From positions 364,085,501-364,149,500 of the forward strand of contig CM057451.1 in the NCBI GenBank assembly GCA_016271365.2: DNA of 64,000 nucleotides. The letters run 5' to 3'. The translations under genes were made by a program, and so were the position numbers. This stretch comes from Neoceratodus forsteri (lineage: Eukaryota > Chordata > Ceratodontiformes > Ceratodontidae). The notes under the pieces were generated by a model. The model had not been told where the DNA came from. It did not search any database and was given only the letters and a program-made list of their open reading frames with translations. Below are positions 45,230 to 56,770 of the stretch, one piece after another; the first letter of the stretch is position 1, and each line of letters begins with the position of its first letter.

Positions 45230-46300
45230 AATCAGGATTTGTCCAATGGGCGTAAATGATTTCTATGCATTGTTTTTACATCTTTTGAATTGTTCTCAGG
45301 CCTTACTTTGTACACTGGCAGATCACCTAGTTTGCCCACTACAATGTGAGGGAGATGGTGCCATCTGTCAGCAATCTTGTGTTTGCCATGCAGTCCCAGA
45401 TTTCTTAGCAATACCGATCTCCCTCCTGGAGTTCCTGTGCTTTCACCTTTTATCATACCTTTCTTTGTTGGCCAGATTTCTTTTGGCAGCCATGGTTTGA
45501 GCCAGTTGAGTCGCATGAGTTAGCTGGGCCTTTAACTTTTGCACATACTGTAAATAGTTGTCAGCTTGAACCCCATCAGGAGAGACCCAAAACACACATC
45601 TACGGTGAGTCGAGCTTCTCTTCCAAACATCAGGCGGTAGGGGGAGAACCCAGTGGCATCACTTTTGGTGCAGTTATAAGCATGCACCAGGGTGCTAATT
45701 TGTTGGCTCCATCTAGGCTTGTCCTTTGGGTGCAGGGTGCCTAGCATATCTAGCAAAGTGCGGTTGAAACGTTCAGGCTGTGGGTCCCCTGGGGTGGTAA
45801 GGAGTGGTTCTGGACTTTCGCACTCCCCACAGAGAAAGCATCTCTTTGATCAGGCGACTCTCAAAGTCTCTCCCTTGATCAGAATGGATTCTTTGTGGAG
45901 CCCCATAGTGAACAAAAGTTTTCTACAAGTACTTTGGCCACAGTGGATGCTTTCTGGTCTTTGGTGGGAAAGCTTGGGCATATCTTGTGAAATGGTCAGT
46001 GACCACCAGCACATTACTGATTTTTTTTGATCTGACTCCAAACTCAGAAAATCAATACAGACCAGCTCCATGGGTGCACTGGTGGTGATGTTAACAAGGG
46101 GCAGCCCTCTGGGGAAAGCTTTCCTCTGTAAGCAGCGACTACAAGTTCGAATGTGTTGCTCCACATCAGCCCCCATCTTAGGCCAATAGAATCTAGATCT
46201 CACCAAGTTAAGTGTTCCGTCTATACCAAGGTGTCCCATGTGGTTGTGCAAGGACATCAGTACTGAGTCTCGAAAGGCAGTAGGCAGCACTAGTTGTTGT
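45230..46300 (-). pseudogene. Gypsy integrase
   Basis: The N-terminal zinc-binding domain is visible as HNHMGHLGIDGTLNLV followed by CSRCLQRK (His-His-Cys-Cys). The start of the catalytic core follows (MELVCIDFLSLE, with the first Asp). After a broken middle come HAYNCTKSDATGFSPYRLMF, RNLGLHGKHKIADRW, VVVGKLGDLPVYKVRPE and HRNHLRPL. This C-terminal barrel type is shared with vertebrate gypsy integrases and host genes derived from them. At least two frameshifts are present, near 45,850 and 45,520. Confidence 0.9.
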
Positions 46301-46899
46301 TTGTCTACTTGTCCCCTCTGTCTACTGTTTCTCTGTATAACAGTTTATTGATCAGTTTCAACTTAGGACCTTCTTTGTATAACAGTGCAGTTCTCAATCA
46401 GTGGAGCATAATTTGGACACATCTTTTCCTGCATAGAGGCTTCTAAAGCTGCTTTGATCATGGGATCGTGGGATTGAGCCGCCGAATACTGTCATTGTCC
46501 AGCTGAGGCAGTGCACCAATGTCTATTGCAGAAAAGTGGCAATGGCAACAGGTATACAATTCTCAGAGGGTCCCAAGCAATCCACCATGCAGTCCACTGC
46601 ATCCGTGGACATTGTTCCTCCCTGTCAAACTTCTGGCAGAGTGCCCAAATGTCAGGTTCTGCCAATCGGACCCAATCATTCTGGGAACAGGCCTCCGGGA
46701 GAGGCATCAGCATCTATGTGGTTCAGACCTGCTCGGTTTCGAGAGCATAGTCATATGTAGATAATGCAGAAAGCCACCTATGGCCAGTGGCATCCAACTT
46801 AGCTGAGGTCTGCACATAGGTCAAGGATTGTTGTCAGTTTTACTAGTATTTTAGCCCCATACAAGTACTCATGGAATTGGTCAACAATAGCCACTTCAA

Positions 46900-47950
46900 A
46901 GCTAGGAACTCTAACTTATGTACAGGATAGTTCTTTTCGGATGGGGTCAGGCTTCTACTGGCAAAGGCCACTGGTCTCAGGCCATTCTCGTGCTCTTATT
47001 GCTACAACCAGCCCCAACACATGAACTAGCATCAGTGTGCAGGATGTAAGGTTTTCTTGGATCGGCATAGGCCAGCACTGGAGCATGGGTAAGTTGATAT
47101 ATGATCTCATGAAAAGCAGTCTCACAATCAAAGTCCAGCGGGCCCAAATACTTCACTCGGATGAAAATACACTCTTTCAGTCTTGAGGACGCTGACTTTT
47201 GGTATTTTTGTGGGTTGGGGATACCCTTGAGTAAGGTTAAGTAAGGCGGATCACTCTTGAATAGTCCTTGATGAGCGCCGATAATAACCACAGAATCCCA
47301 GGAATCTTTGCAATTCTTTTAGATTTTGGGCTGTGAGCCAGGTGGTCAAGGCCTCAACTTTACTTGGGTCGGTCTCTATTCCCTCGGTGGATACTATGTG
47401 TCCCACATACTTTACTGATGTTTGAAAGAATTGACACTTATCAATGGACAGTTTAAGGCCACAGTCCTCAGTCGGTCCAATACCTTAAATAATCTGCTCT
47501 CATGTTCCTCCAGTGAGCTGCCAAACACAATAACATCATCTAGGTATACCAGGCACTCTAGTAAGTTCATATGCCCACTGCACGCTCCATCAGTCGTTGA
47601 AAAGTGGCTGGGGCACCTGAAATCCCTTGAGGCATCCTCATGAATTCATAGAAGCCAAGTGGACAGATAAAGGCTGTCTTCTCACGGTCCTCTGGGGCCA
47701 TTGGGATCTGGTAGTACCCACTGCGGAGATCCAGCACAGAGAACCACTTGCTCCCGTTTAGGCAGTCCAAAGCATCCTGAATGCGGGGCATTGTGTACTG
47801 ATCAGGGATAGTCCGCCGGTTTAAGGTGCGATAATCCACACACATCCTTACTGTTCCATTCTTTTTCCTCACTACCACAATGGGGGAAGCATAAGGGCTT
47901 CTGGATTCTTGTATTACACCAGCAGCTAACATTTCTTGCAGATGCGTCTC
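46900..47950 (-). pseudogene. Gypsy reverse transcriptase and RNase H
   Basis: RT shows MLAAGVIQESRSPYASPIVV, VRMCVDYRTLNRRTIPD, FSVLDLRSGYYQIPM, FMRMPQGISGAPATFQRLM and YLDDVIVF (catalytic box, about 47,535-47,560 on plus). RNase H follows with FDCETAFHEI and YILHTDASSCVGAG. The motif spacing is normal for Ty3/gypsy. Frames shift near 47,570, 47,300 and 47,000. Confidence 0.92.
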
Positions 47951-48541
47951 ACATCATCTATGTCAGCAGGTGCCAGCGTCGAGACCTCTCACGAAATGGT
48001 CTTTCGTCATGCAGCGGATGATGTGCTCAGCTCCTTGCATGCATCACATCCCATTCCTTTAAAGAAAACACCTGGTCTCTCTGGGCAAGCTTCTCACTGA
48101 TCCTCACTTTCCATTCAGCTGGCAGGGAGTCGCTGAAATCAAACAAGTCAGGCGTTACTCTGTCATTCTTCCTTGAACTCTTGCTGCTGGGCAGCACTGC
48201 GTGTCTGCACAATGCACATTAGCCAGGATGCAACCTCTATTTACTCGAATGTCTCTTTCAGACACATTATGAACTTGGACCATTACCCTTCTGGCATAAG
48301 CATTGGGCTCTAGCGGGCAAAATACTAAAGCTTGACCAGCAGTCCCTCTGGCAATTTTCCATCGCCTGGTGCATCCAACATTAATATTTTATTCTTAACA
48401 TCCTTTCTGATACGGACCTCTCCTGTAAGATACACTGGGCATTTGGCACCAGGATCAGAGACTCAGGATCCTTCTTCCATACAATTCCGACCGGTTCCTC
48501 TGGTTCTATTTTTTCAGCATCTCTGTGCCTCATAGGCCTTC

Positions 48542-48980
48542 TTAATTAAAGCCGGAACTCTTAGCTCTTTGGTCTTTGCCTGTTTTCATAACACAACTGT
48601 GCCAGCCTTCGAACATATGAGCATTTGTTCCAATCAACAAAGGGACACCATCATACAGTCCAGTGGGGGACACACTAAGGCTAGGGTCTCTACTTGTTGA
48701 CCACTCCAGCCACGGAGGTGGGGAAAGACAGCCAAATTTGGATATACCGGAATAGGGTGAGCCTTCTCTTAACTCCCCCATGCAGTCCTTCTAATGGTTG
48801 TAGGGTACATCTGACAAATGCTTCTGATACCAATCCTGGAACATAATTGTCACTTAGGAGCCACTGTCTAATACAGCTCTTGGAGACACTCCATTCACCT
48901 TTACAGTGGTCTCCATGGAGGGACCCACTATTCTGGACCAGTCTGGAGAGGCGATAGTGGGGGCCTGGGCAACTGACCTT
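48542..48980 (-). pseudogene. Gypsy aspartic protease region
   Basis: On minus, VNGVSPRAVLDSGS (about 48,855-48,895) carries the catalytic DSG triplet of retroviral-type proteases. Downstream, PTGLYDGVPLLIGTN has a flap/ALIG-like LLIGTN block. A stop directly after DSGS breaks the frame. Confidence 0.8.
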
Positions 48981-49059
48981 GCCACAAAAGGGCGTGAGTT
49001 AGCATTTTGGTGCCCTCACTGGGATCATTTAGTGCACCTCTTAACCACTGATTTGTTCT

Positions 49060-50624
49060 CGAAGCTCTCCTTGTAGCCTATATGCAACTTTGTCAGTGTC
49101 TTTTGGGACCGGCATTCCCCTTTTCATGTGCCCATCCTTCCCACAATTATAGCAAAACATACTTTCTGGAGTTTGAGCTGGCTGAGCGCCCACACAGGGA
49201 GCCAGGGCGGGGTATTACTAACTGGAAACCTTGGTGCCATCTCTGTCTGCGGCGTGATAAGCATTTGGAGACATCTACAGTTTCTCCACTTCCATGGTCA
49301 AGGAATTGAGTTTGGAGCTGTTATCAGCAGAGATACATGGGTGGTACCCCACCCCCATGATCAGCAGTGGATATAGGTCAGGGCCCGTACTTGCAGGCGT
49401 GGCCTTCATAAAGGACTGTTTATGAATTCCCGGATCTCTCTCAACAGTTAGCCCCATTGTGACATATCTTTTCCTTGTCAGAGCACTCATTGACTGCCAA
49501 CCTCTGCCCGTGAACTTCACTTGATGGGCCACCCTCAGTCACTCGAATTAGTAGCCGCAGCTATTGGTGCAGGTCCCTCCGAGGTCGCCTTTTCTCAACT
49601 CCTCGAATTTCTCTCATTAACTCATCATAGGAGGTGGGGTTCCAGTCGATTTGCCAGGCGTAACTGAAGCAACAGCAGTTCTGAGAAGGGGCAGACTTAA
49701 GGATCCTGTCCAGCCTGGTTCGGTCCAGTTCAATCGCTGGCAAACTACCCTTTCTGAGGCATTCTTGCAACAATTTTTCCAGCCGAGATACATACACAGA
49801 CAACAACTCCCCTTGGTACTGTTGTGCATCTCTTACTCTCCACCATAGGTCTTCATCAGAATCTGGACTCCCATACATTCTCCAAGGCCTCAAGATAGGC
49901 CTGTGCAGTCACTAGGGTTACTGGCCCGTTTAGCACGGATGGTAGCCAGGGCAGGACCTCGGGCTCTCACTAACCCTCTTTGCTTTGACTTCCGAGCATT
50001 GCCATTCTAGCACTGGGGGCAACATAGTCTATCCAGGTCTCCCAGTCATCCTCCCTTGGGGGTGGGAGGGTGCCAGAGAAGATCCTCAACCTCGGTAGAG
50101 TCGTGACTAATGGCAGGTGCAGAAATAGGAGTCTGCATTGGTTTAGCCACCATTACGGGTACTGGAGGCGGGAGAGGGTGTTGGGGAGGAACACCCCCAG
50201 GTGGCAAGAATAGTTTCTTCAAGTCCTCCACAGTTTTCCCTTCCCCCAGCAACCATTTATCAAATTTCTCCTCAAAAGTTTCAGACAGTGGTGGGGGCTC
50301 ATTCCCCCCGGGTCTTTACTGTCCTTAGTTATCACTCTCCAAGCAGTGAGGGCTCCCTCTGGGGTAATGGTCTGTGGCACTTTGGAGCTATCTATGGGAT
50401 CCTTAAACTCTACTAGGGCCAGGAAAGTGTGGGTGAGCAGATTAGCATGCGACCCACCACCACAGGGTTTTGTAAACCTTCCACCTTGGAAAGTACTCCT
50501 GTACAGTGTCCGTATTGATACCCAGGGGGATGTCCAGGATAAGCATAGCATTTTGGGGGTCAGTCTCCTCCCCAGTACACCACTCCACCAGCCGGTGCAC
50601 AGCCACTTCTGTCGGGGTACCCAT
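49060..50624 (-). pseudogene. Gypsy gag, PNMA-like
   Basis: The minus strand starts at the ATG of MGTPTEVAVHRLVEWCTGEE and continues DPQNAMLILDIPLGINTD. This resembles the N-terminal domain of PNMA proteins (L-x-WC, DPK-ALLI-GIP). After frameshifts come TLVEFKD-like sequence, a Pro-rich linker (PPQHPLPPPVPVM, 50,150-50,200) and a WETWI block. The capsid core follows with GSPDSDEDLWWRVRDAQQY and GELLSVYVSRLEKLLQECLR. Next come KGSLPAIELDRTRLDRILK and SYDELMREIRGVEKRR. A zinc knuckle CYNCGKDGHMKR follows at about 49,115-49,155; its last Cys is reached only after a one-base shift. It assembles the element's particles in the living family. Flanking LTRs and pol show it is not a host PNMA gene. 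Confidence 0.85.
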
Positions 50625-50693
50625 TTTTTGTTAACAGTGGTTCATAAATATGGCCACTAGAGGACACACAATCCCAGTGGTGAGCCTCCAAGA

Positions 50694-52298
50694 TGTAACC
50701 CCTAGATGGCGTTATCCAGGGCTACTACCCCTGCCTGATTTGCCACTAACAGGTTGAGGGGCCTGGATCCAATGGCGGTGCCTCCACCCAGAAGTCAGGG
50801 TTTGCAATAGTTAAACTAACTTGGTCACAGCCCTCTGGGACACTGCAACCCCTTTCTTCCCACTAGTGGCCCACACAATATATCAGAATTACCTTCACAG
50901 TATACACTTCCCCCAGGTCTGGTTCGGCACTGGGACCTCCTGTGAAATAAGATACAGTGTAACAATCACAGTACAGTACTTTAACATAGACAAATACCTC
51001 AGGCAGTATAACTTTGCTGAAACAAGCAGCTCTGATTTATTGGGGATATAACAAGTACAGGAAATCAGGTTAATTAACTTATCACTTTACTATCTACCTA
51101 TGGCTCTGTGCAGAGGCCTATCCCTACCAGTTACTGTCCTGGGTACCCAAGCCCTAGTGGCTAGTCAAACCATGGCAGCTGGTAGGGCCCTTTCACCAGT
51201 GAAAAGAAAAATTAGTTTAAACAGTCAGCAGTACAGTGATTCCATTTGGATTTAATGTGGCAATTCAACGGAGGCGACCCTGAATTAGTACTCACGACCT
51301 CCAAACAAGATAGGGTCCTTCAGCGTCAGCAGGGCTACTCTTGAGCTCCACGAGACTCTTCACACATTTATATGGTAAAAGAAAGTACTATACCAGGCAG
51401 GCTGCTTCTCTATCCGATCGCAATTACTGCACAATACCGGGAGAACACACAGCAGATTCAGTTCCTGACAGACCGAGTGCAATTCAACAATTTCTCCAGT
51501 CTTCTACAGGGTGAGCCTGGTTTCTACTCTTCAGAGATCCTTTGATTCTTTTCACAGGGCAGGATTCAGTCCTAACAAGCAGTTACACAAGCTGCAGACC
51601 GGAACTCTGGGCCTTACACCGTTTTTGACTGAAACTGTGCACTGAAGGAGCACAGGGTTTCTTTCCCTTCACTGCCAGACCTAAACTGAAACTCCAACAG
51701 ACAAAACTGGGCACTTCCTTTGAGTTCCTCCCAGTTCTTGACTGGATTGGCTGTCACTCACAATAGACTGGTGCTGTTGGTCCAAAAGGCGAAGTCTAAA
51801 CTACATTCCCAAGTCACTGCCCATACAATCCTCTTGTGGCTGGCTCAGACTATGAGTCCAAGTTCTGATTCGTCCAAGGCACCATTTGAGAGCTAGCTTA
51901 CCCCACACTGATTGGTCCAGTTCAGCAGTTCAAAACCAGAATGGGGAACTAGGCGAACACAGTTCTGACTGCAAAAGCAGGTTAGACAAACTGTAATTTC
52001 ATTATTACTGTAAATGATTTCTGGCAAACAGTTATCTTTCAGATAGGTTCCTTTGCACTCTAGTGACTGCAAAAATGGAGTGAATTGGCAGCAGCTCGAG
52101 TGGTACTCAAACAGAAAGCACACAGTCCCCATACAAACTAATTATGTCTGCAAGCAGACAGCTCTTAAAGAGACAGTACCAGAGGCTCTAAAAACACTCA
52201 CTGATAAATGGCTTAAACGCCAAACACCATTCAGGCTTGGAGCATTCAAGCAAGCTCCTGGAAGTCTTTTGGGAACCCCCATTTGCAGGGGGGTTACA
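50694..52298 (-). repeat. 5' LTR of the gypsy element (1,605 bases)
   Basis: It has the same ends and order as the LTR at 42,554. On the internal side the minus strand continues TCTTGGAGGCTCACCACTGG, where the primer-binding site should lie; I cannot assign the tRNA. Compared with its partner it has many single-base deletions in runs, for example CCAGGG-CTAC for CCCAGGGGCTAC. Confidence 0.92.
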
Positions 52299-52302
52299 CA
52301 CA

Positions 52303-53400
52303 CATATCTAAAAAACTTCTTATCCACCCTTTTCGCCTCCCTCACTATGTTCTCCTCTGTATTCGCCTTCGCCCTTCTGATTATTTTTTCTTTTTCCCTC
52401 AGTTTTGCCTTGTATACCTTCCTGTCCATCTCATTCTGAGAGGCTTTAGATGCCCTGAATGCCCTCCTTTTCTCCATAACTGCTACCCCCATATCCTTTA
52501 TGAACCAAAGTGGTTTTCTCCTGTTCTTTTTTTTGCTCACCATCCTAACACATAGTTCTGTCACCTTCAATATTCCTCCCTTGATTTCCCCATAGCTCCT
52601 CCACATCCTCCACATTCTCCTTCCTGTCTAGTTCCTTCCTCACAATTTCTATCATCTTCCTAAAATCTGTCTTCCTAAAGTCTAGCACCTTAGTGGAGGA
52701 AACGCTCTTGACCGGCCCTTTTCGAATTTTAAAGCTTATCGTCCTGTGGTCACTGTCCCCAAAATTTTCCCCAACCTCCACCCCCTCAACCCCTTCCCCA
52801 TTTATCATTACCAGATCTAGTATAGTCCTCCCCCAGTAGGTTCTGTGACCAGCTGGTGCCTGAACAATTCCTACATAGCTACCAGCAGCTCACTACTCCT
52901 TTCTGTGGATGCTGCCGGAATTTCCCAATTCACTTCTGGTAGATTAAAATCGCCCAACTCCACTATTTCCTCTTTCCTGGCCATCTCCTGTGTTTCGCTA
53001 ATGAACTCTCTATCCACGTCCTCTCCTTGATTTGGTGGTCTGTAGACCACCCCTACTCTCACTACCTTGCCCCACTTTCTGCTTAAAGTGACCCATAGTG
53101 TCTCCTCTGTTCCATCCCTTCCCCCACTTACCATTGCTCGAATCCCCTCCTTTACATACAAGGCAACCCCCCTTCCCTTCTTTCTGTCTGGTCCCTCCTA
53201 TAGAGTCCATACCCTGGTATTTCCACCTCCCAACTGTGGTAGTCAGACCACAGGTCTCCGTGACTGCAATTATGTCTAGGTCGTCTGACGCCACTGCCAC
53301 CTGCAAGTCTAACATTTTATTACCAAGACTCCTGGCCATTTATTAGCAACCCTTTCCACCAGCACTGATTTCCACCATTTGCCTCCCCCTCCCCCACGTA
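52303..53400 (-). pseudogene. CR1 ORF2, endonuclease half
   Basis: On minus: MARSLGNKMLDLQVAVASDD then IIAVTET (catalytic Glu), then VVRVGVVYRPPN, VELGDFNLPEVNWE (catalytic Asp-Asn) and SDHRTISFKI (catalytic Asp-His). The whole AP-type endonuclease set is present. The pre-RT helix KLREKEKIIRRAKANTEENI and KKFFRYV then meet the gypsy insertion. Frames change near 53,010, 52,870 and 52,545. Confidence 0.9.
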
Positions 53401-53499
53401 TCCCACCCCCAGCTATGGGGCAGTGTGAGTTAGGTAAGTCCCACCAGACATTTTACCTGGACCATCCCTAGCTGCGCACTCCCCCTCCTCTAGTTTAAA

Positions 53500-55094
53500 T
53501 CTCTCCCCATTATTTTATCTCTGTATCCCTGGAGTTTCCCCCTCAACAGTTTCCCCCTCATCACTGATCTGCCATCTGTTCCTGGAATACAGATGCTTGT
53601 CTACCCACGTGTCCCCCCACTCACCTATGCATTCATAGCCCTTCTTTCTATACCACTGTCTCAGCCAGTGGTTAAAGTCTGTAATTCTCAATTGCCTAGC
53701 TGTACTGGCACAGTGAACTTGCAGGATTTCCCAAAAAGTTATGGATCTCACCATCCCATTGCACCCTCATGCTAGTTCCATGAATCTCTTCTGCACCACC
53801 TCCACCTCCTCCCCAGCTATGTCGTTTGTTCCCAAGTGTATGACCAGGTGAGGTTCCCCTCCAACCAGCCTAATGTACTCCCTAAGTTTTGGTAACACCC
53901 TGCTCACTTCCATTCCTGGCTCATAAAAAAGTGACCTCCCTTTAAAAGCCACCCCCTTCCTTAACCAGCAGATCCCTTTAATAATAGAGTCCCCATACAC
54001 CGTCACCGATTTTTCCTTCCCTAACCCTAAGGGTGCCTCTGCATTCCTTACCTCTCTCCTACATACATCCCCCCGGCCACCCTCTATCTTCACTCCTGCA
54101 CCCCCTATCCCTCCATCCCCCTACCTTCCCTGAAGTTTCACTGTCCCACCCCCTTTCCCTTGCCTCCTCCCATTCTCCTCTTTGCCATTACCAGCATCCC
54201 TTCTTCCCTCTATCCCATCATCTACCCGGTTGCCTGCACTCTGATTCCCTTTCTGTAGGCCGCCTCCTGCTTCTTTCCCATCCTTATTTCTTCCCCCTTC
54301 CTTACCACCTTGTTCCTCCAAAGTGTTACTCAATTCCGTCAGTGTGCCACCCCTGCTGCTCTTATCTTGTAACCCTTTTGTGAGATTCACCCTTACTTCT
54401 GACTTGTTACTCATTTCCTTCAGTATGCCCACCTTCCCCCTCCCCCGCTGCTCTTATCTTGTAGCCTCTTTGTGAGATCCTTACTCACTTCTGGCTTTGT
54501 CTGTTTTTCATGGCCCCACTTCCTAGTACCCTTAACGTCCCTCCCTGCTACCTCCTTCTGTTCCTCCATTTCCCTTAAGGGACAATACCTGTTTGAGTCT
54601 TTTGTGTATCTATGTTCATAGACGTTGTCATACATGCCCATATTGCCCCTGAACCCTGCCCTGGCACCTGCCTTCCTGGTCCCCAGTGTGTCGTTCTTAC
54701 TCCATCTATCCTCTCTTTCATCCTGTCTCCTGCCCTCCACCCATTTAACCACTGTGTTTCTCCTTTCTTTTTCTGCCCATGACATTTCCCTCTTCAGTCT
54801 TAATAGTTCAGCCTCCATTCTCCTTAGCCTTTGACACATTGGGCCTCCGAAGAGTGCTAATAAATATGGCTGCTCCACAGTTGTTGCACCCCACGATCCT
54901 CCCTCCACTGTGTCCCCTACTTCTCTCCCTCCACCTGTCCACCCTCCCCTTATGCTGTCCCTCCCTCTGGCATGCCTCTCTACCCTTCTCTCTCCACCAT
55001 CCCATCTCCTGATCCATGCGAGCCCCTCACGCTTGTGCCCTTCTTTCTCCATGCTCCCAATTTTACTGATGACCTCAGAACAAGCCTCATCCAA
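53500..55094 (-). pseudogene. CR1 ORF1 with SGNH esterase domain
   Basis: The N-terminal 224-residue frame (54,420-55,094) holds a Cys-containing patch, then LRRMEAELLRLKREM, a short coiled coil, and a long charged linker. The second half (53,515-54,093) has VTVYGDSIIKG (catalytic GDS), GEPHLVIHLGTNDI (GTND block) and FNHWLRQWYRKKG. The C-terminal Asp-His block is degraded to RNRWQISDEG. ORF1 esterases are characteristic of many vertebrate CR1 elements. Several shifts break the ORF. Confidence 0.82.
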
Positions 55095-55744
55095 ACCCCT
55101 TCACCCTTGGTAATCAGAACAAGCTGTATCCAAACCCTTCACCCTCATTGATCAGCATTTAAAAACCTCAGAAACAAGCAGTATCCCCCTCCTTCACCCC
55201 TGTAATCTGCTATGCATCAGGTGAGGGCATCAGAGTCCCACACCCCCTTACTATCTATCAATCAACATTTGTACCACCATCAAAATTTGTACAACCTTTA
55301 AGATGACTATTTAGTTAATACCTATAAATCAATTTGCTAGATATTCAACAGTCCAAGTTCAAAACCTCCATCTTGATTAGTCCCCCAAAAATAGTTCAGT
55401 TTGAGAACTGTTTACAGAATTCCTGTTCTGTAACTGTGATTAGTCCTTTTCTGTACAAGTTCTTTTCTATTTTTTTTGTCCAGAGGGCAGCACCTTCCAG
55501 TCCCCCTTGGGGTTAACTCTGCTTCCCCCTCCAAGAAGGCTCTGCCTTCCCCGAGTATTTAACAGAGGTCGGGGCCTGTGGGACTAAAAACCTTCTGCTG
55601 CTTCCCTTTTGAGCGGCTCCTACCACTGCTGCCCTTCGCTGCTACCGCCATCCGAAGTGGTTCCTGCCACTGGTTCCTCTTTCTGCTGCCGGTGAGCTCC
55701 CTTGGCTCCTGAGGACATAGAGTTCTCCCAGTTTTGTGTTTCCC
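55095..55744 (-). other. CR1 5' UTR
   Basis: The sequence between ORF1 and the resumption of DIRS recombinase is non-coding. Near 55,080-55,190 three diverged copies of an AACAAGC-TATCC-AACCC phrase form a short tandem array. Its outer part is GC-richer (55,560-55,740) and would contain the CR1 promoter. The outer boundary is set by the first DIRS codons at 55,745. Confidence 0.6.
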
Positions 55745-56770
55745 CTGCGGTGACTGATGTTCTCTTGGCAGCCAGAAAGCTTTCTATTGGGTACACTTAT
55801 TCACAAAAATAGAAACATTTTACTGTGTGTTGTACTGGGCATGCTCTGGATCCCTTTATGTGTCCAGTTCCTAAAGTGCTGGGCTACCTATTGTCCCTTA
55901 AGGACTCAGGACTTGGGGCATTCCTCTGTAAAGATCCACGTGGCTGCTGTGTTGACTTTTCATGCCCTGACAGAGAGCAAGACTGTGGCCCAACTGAAGG
56001 TTTCCCACAGATTATTAAGCCTTCTTCAGCACTCCTAGTAAAGATCCAGTTCCAGTGTGGGACTTTAATTTAGTCCAAGAAACCCTCACTGTATCTCCCT
56101 TCAAGCCTGCAATTACTTGTCAGCTGCACTTCTTTTCCAGGGAGACACTGTTTCTAGTGGCAGTGACATCTGCTAGTGGAAGTGACATCTGCTAGATGCA
56201 CCACTGAGCTGCAGGCTCTGGTCGCAGATCCTCTGTTTATTATTTTTCACAAGGATAGGATTACCTTATGTACCAGTCCTTGCTTTCTTCTGGAGGTTGT
56301 GTCTGAATGAACACTAAATCAGATTACAAACCTTCCTGCTTACTTTTCATCTCCCACAGATAATGGGGAACATGATTTACACATGCTCTATATCCGTAGA
56401 ATGCTACATTGGTACCTGGATCATACAAAGGATTGTAGAAAATCGTCTTCGCTGTTTATTGCTTTTGCCCCCCGAATGGAGGGCTCAAAAGTTACTAAAG
56501 AGGGCCTGTCAAAATTGCTGGCCAGCTGTATTGTTCTGATACCAGAAGCATGATAAGCAGATTCCTGGTCCTGTTTGTGCTCATTCCACCCATGGGGTGG
56601 CTATTTCAGTGGCTGGTTTTCAAAGTGTGTCTGCTGCTGACATTTGTGCTGCTGCCACTTTGAGTACTGTTCATACATTCACTAAAGACTTCAGTTTGGA
56701 CAACATCTCTCGCAGATATGCCGACTTTGACCTCATTGTTTTGCAAGGCCTCTTTACTCAGGATTATTAG
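55745..56770 (+). pseudogene. DIRS tyrosine recombinase
   Basis: The plus strand begins TDVLLAARKLSIGYTYSQKW, then VKIHVAAVLTFHALTES, the core-binding part. The catalytic part has TSARCTTELQALVADPLFI, where Cys replaces the first Arg of the SARR motif. It also has DCRKSSSLFIAFAPRMEGSK, CAHSTHGVAISVAGFQSVS and ADICAAATLSTVHTFTKDF. HSTRG has become HSTHG, so a second catalytic Arg is lost. Within 56,155-56,200 a segment of about 20 bases (GTGRCAGTGACATCTGCTAG type) is duplicated. The ORF has several stops. It is the end of the DIRS copy whose RT lies at 39,056-40,754. Confidence 0.88.

Larger units (their letters stand above)
42554..52298 (-). mobile_element. Complete Ty3/gypsy LTR retrotransposon with PNMA-like gag
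   Basis: The 9,745-base element is bounded by CACA on both sides (42,550-42,553 and 52,299-52,302). It has two long LTRs with TGTAACCCC...GGGGTTACA ends. Internally, on the minus strand, gag, protease, RT, RNase H and integrase follow in the Ty3/gypsy order (IN after RNase H). The insertion lies in CR1 ORF2 between endonuclease and RT, in the same orientation. All ORFs carry frameshifts, many in short homopolymers. No envelope-like ORF is seen in the 1.06 kb between integrase and the 3' LTR. Confidence 0.92.
40755..55744 (-). mobile_element. Full-length CR1-like LINE, split by gypsy element
   Basis: Without the 9.7 kb gypsy insert, the element is about 5.2 kb. It runs from a 5' UTR (55,100-55,744) through ORF1 (esterase) and ORF2 (endonuclease, RT) to a short 3' UTR ending near TTCATAGAAACATAG. 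The DIRS pol on both sides rejoins across it. Short matches CCCTGC (40,745) and CCCCTGC (55,742) may be remnants of the target duplication. ORFs are broken by shifts and stops. Full-length CR1 copies are rare because most are 5'-truncated. Confidence 0.8.

Noticed and set aside
49561..50624. Host PNMA gene on the minus strand
   Set aside because: It is followed by protease, RT, RNase H and integrase and enclosed by two LTRs with a 4-base target duplication; it is the gag of a retrotransposon.
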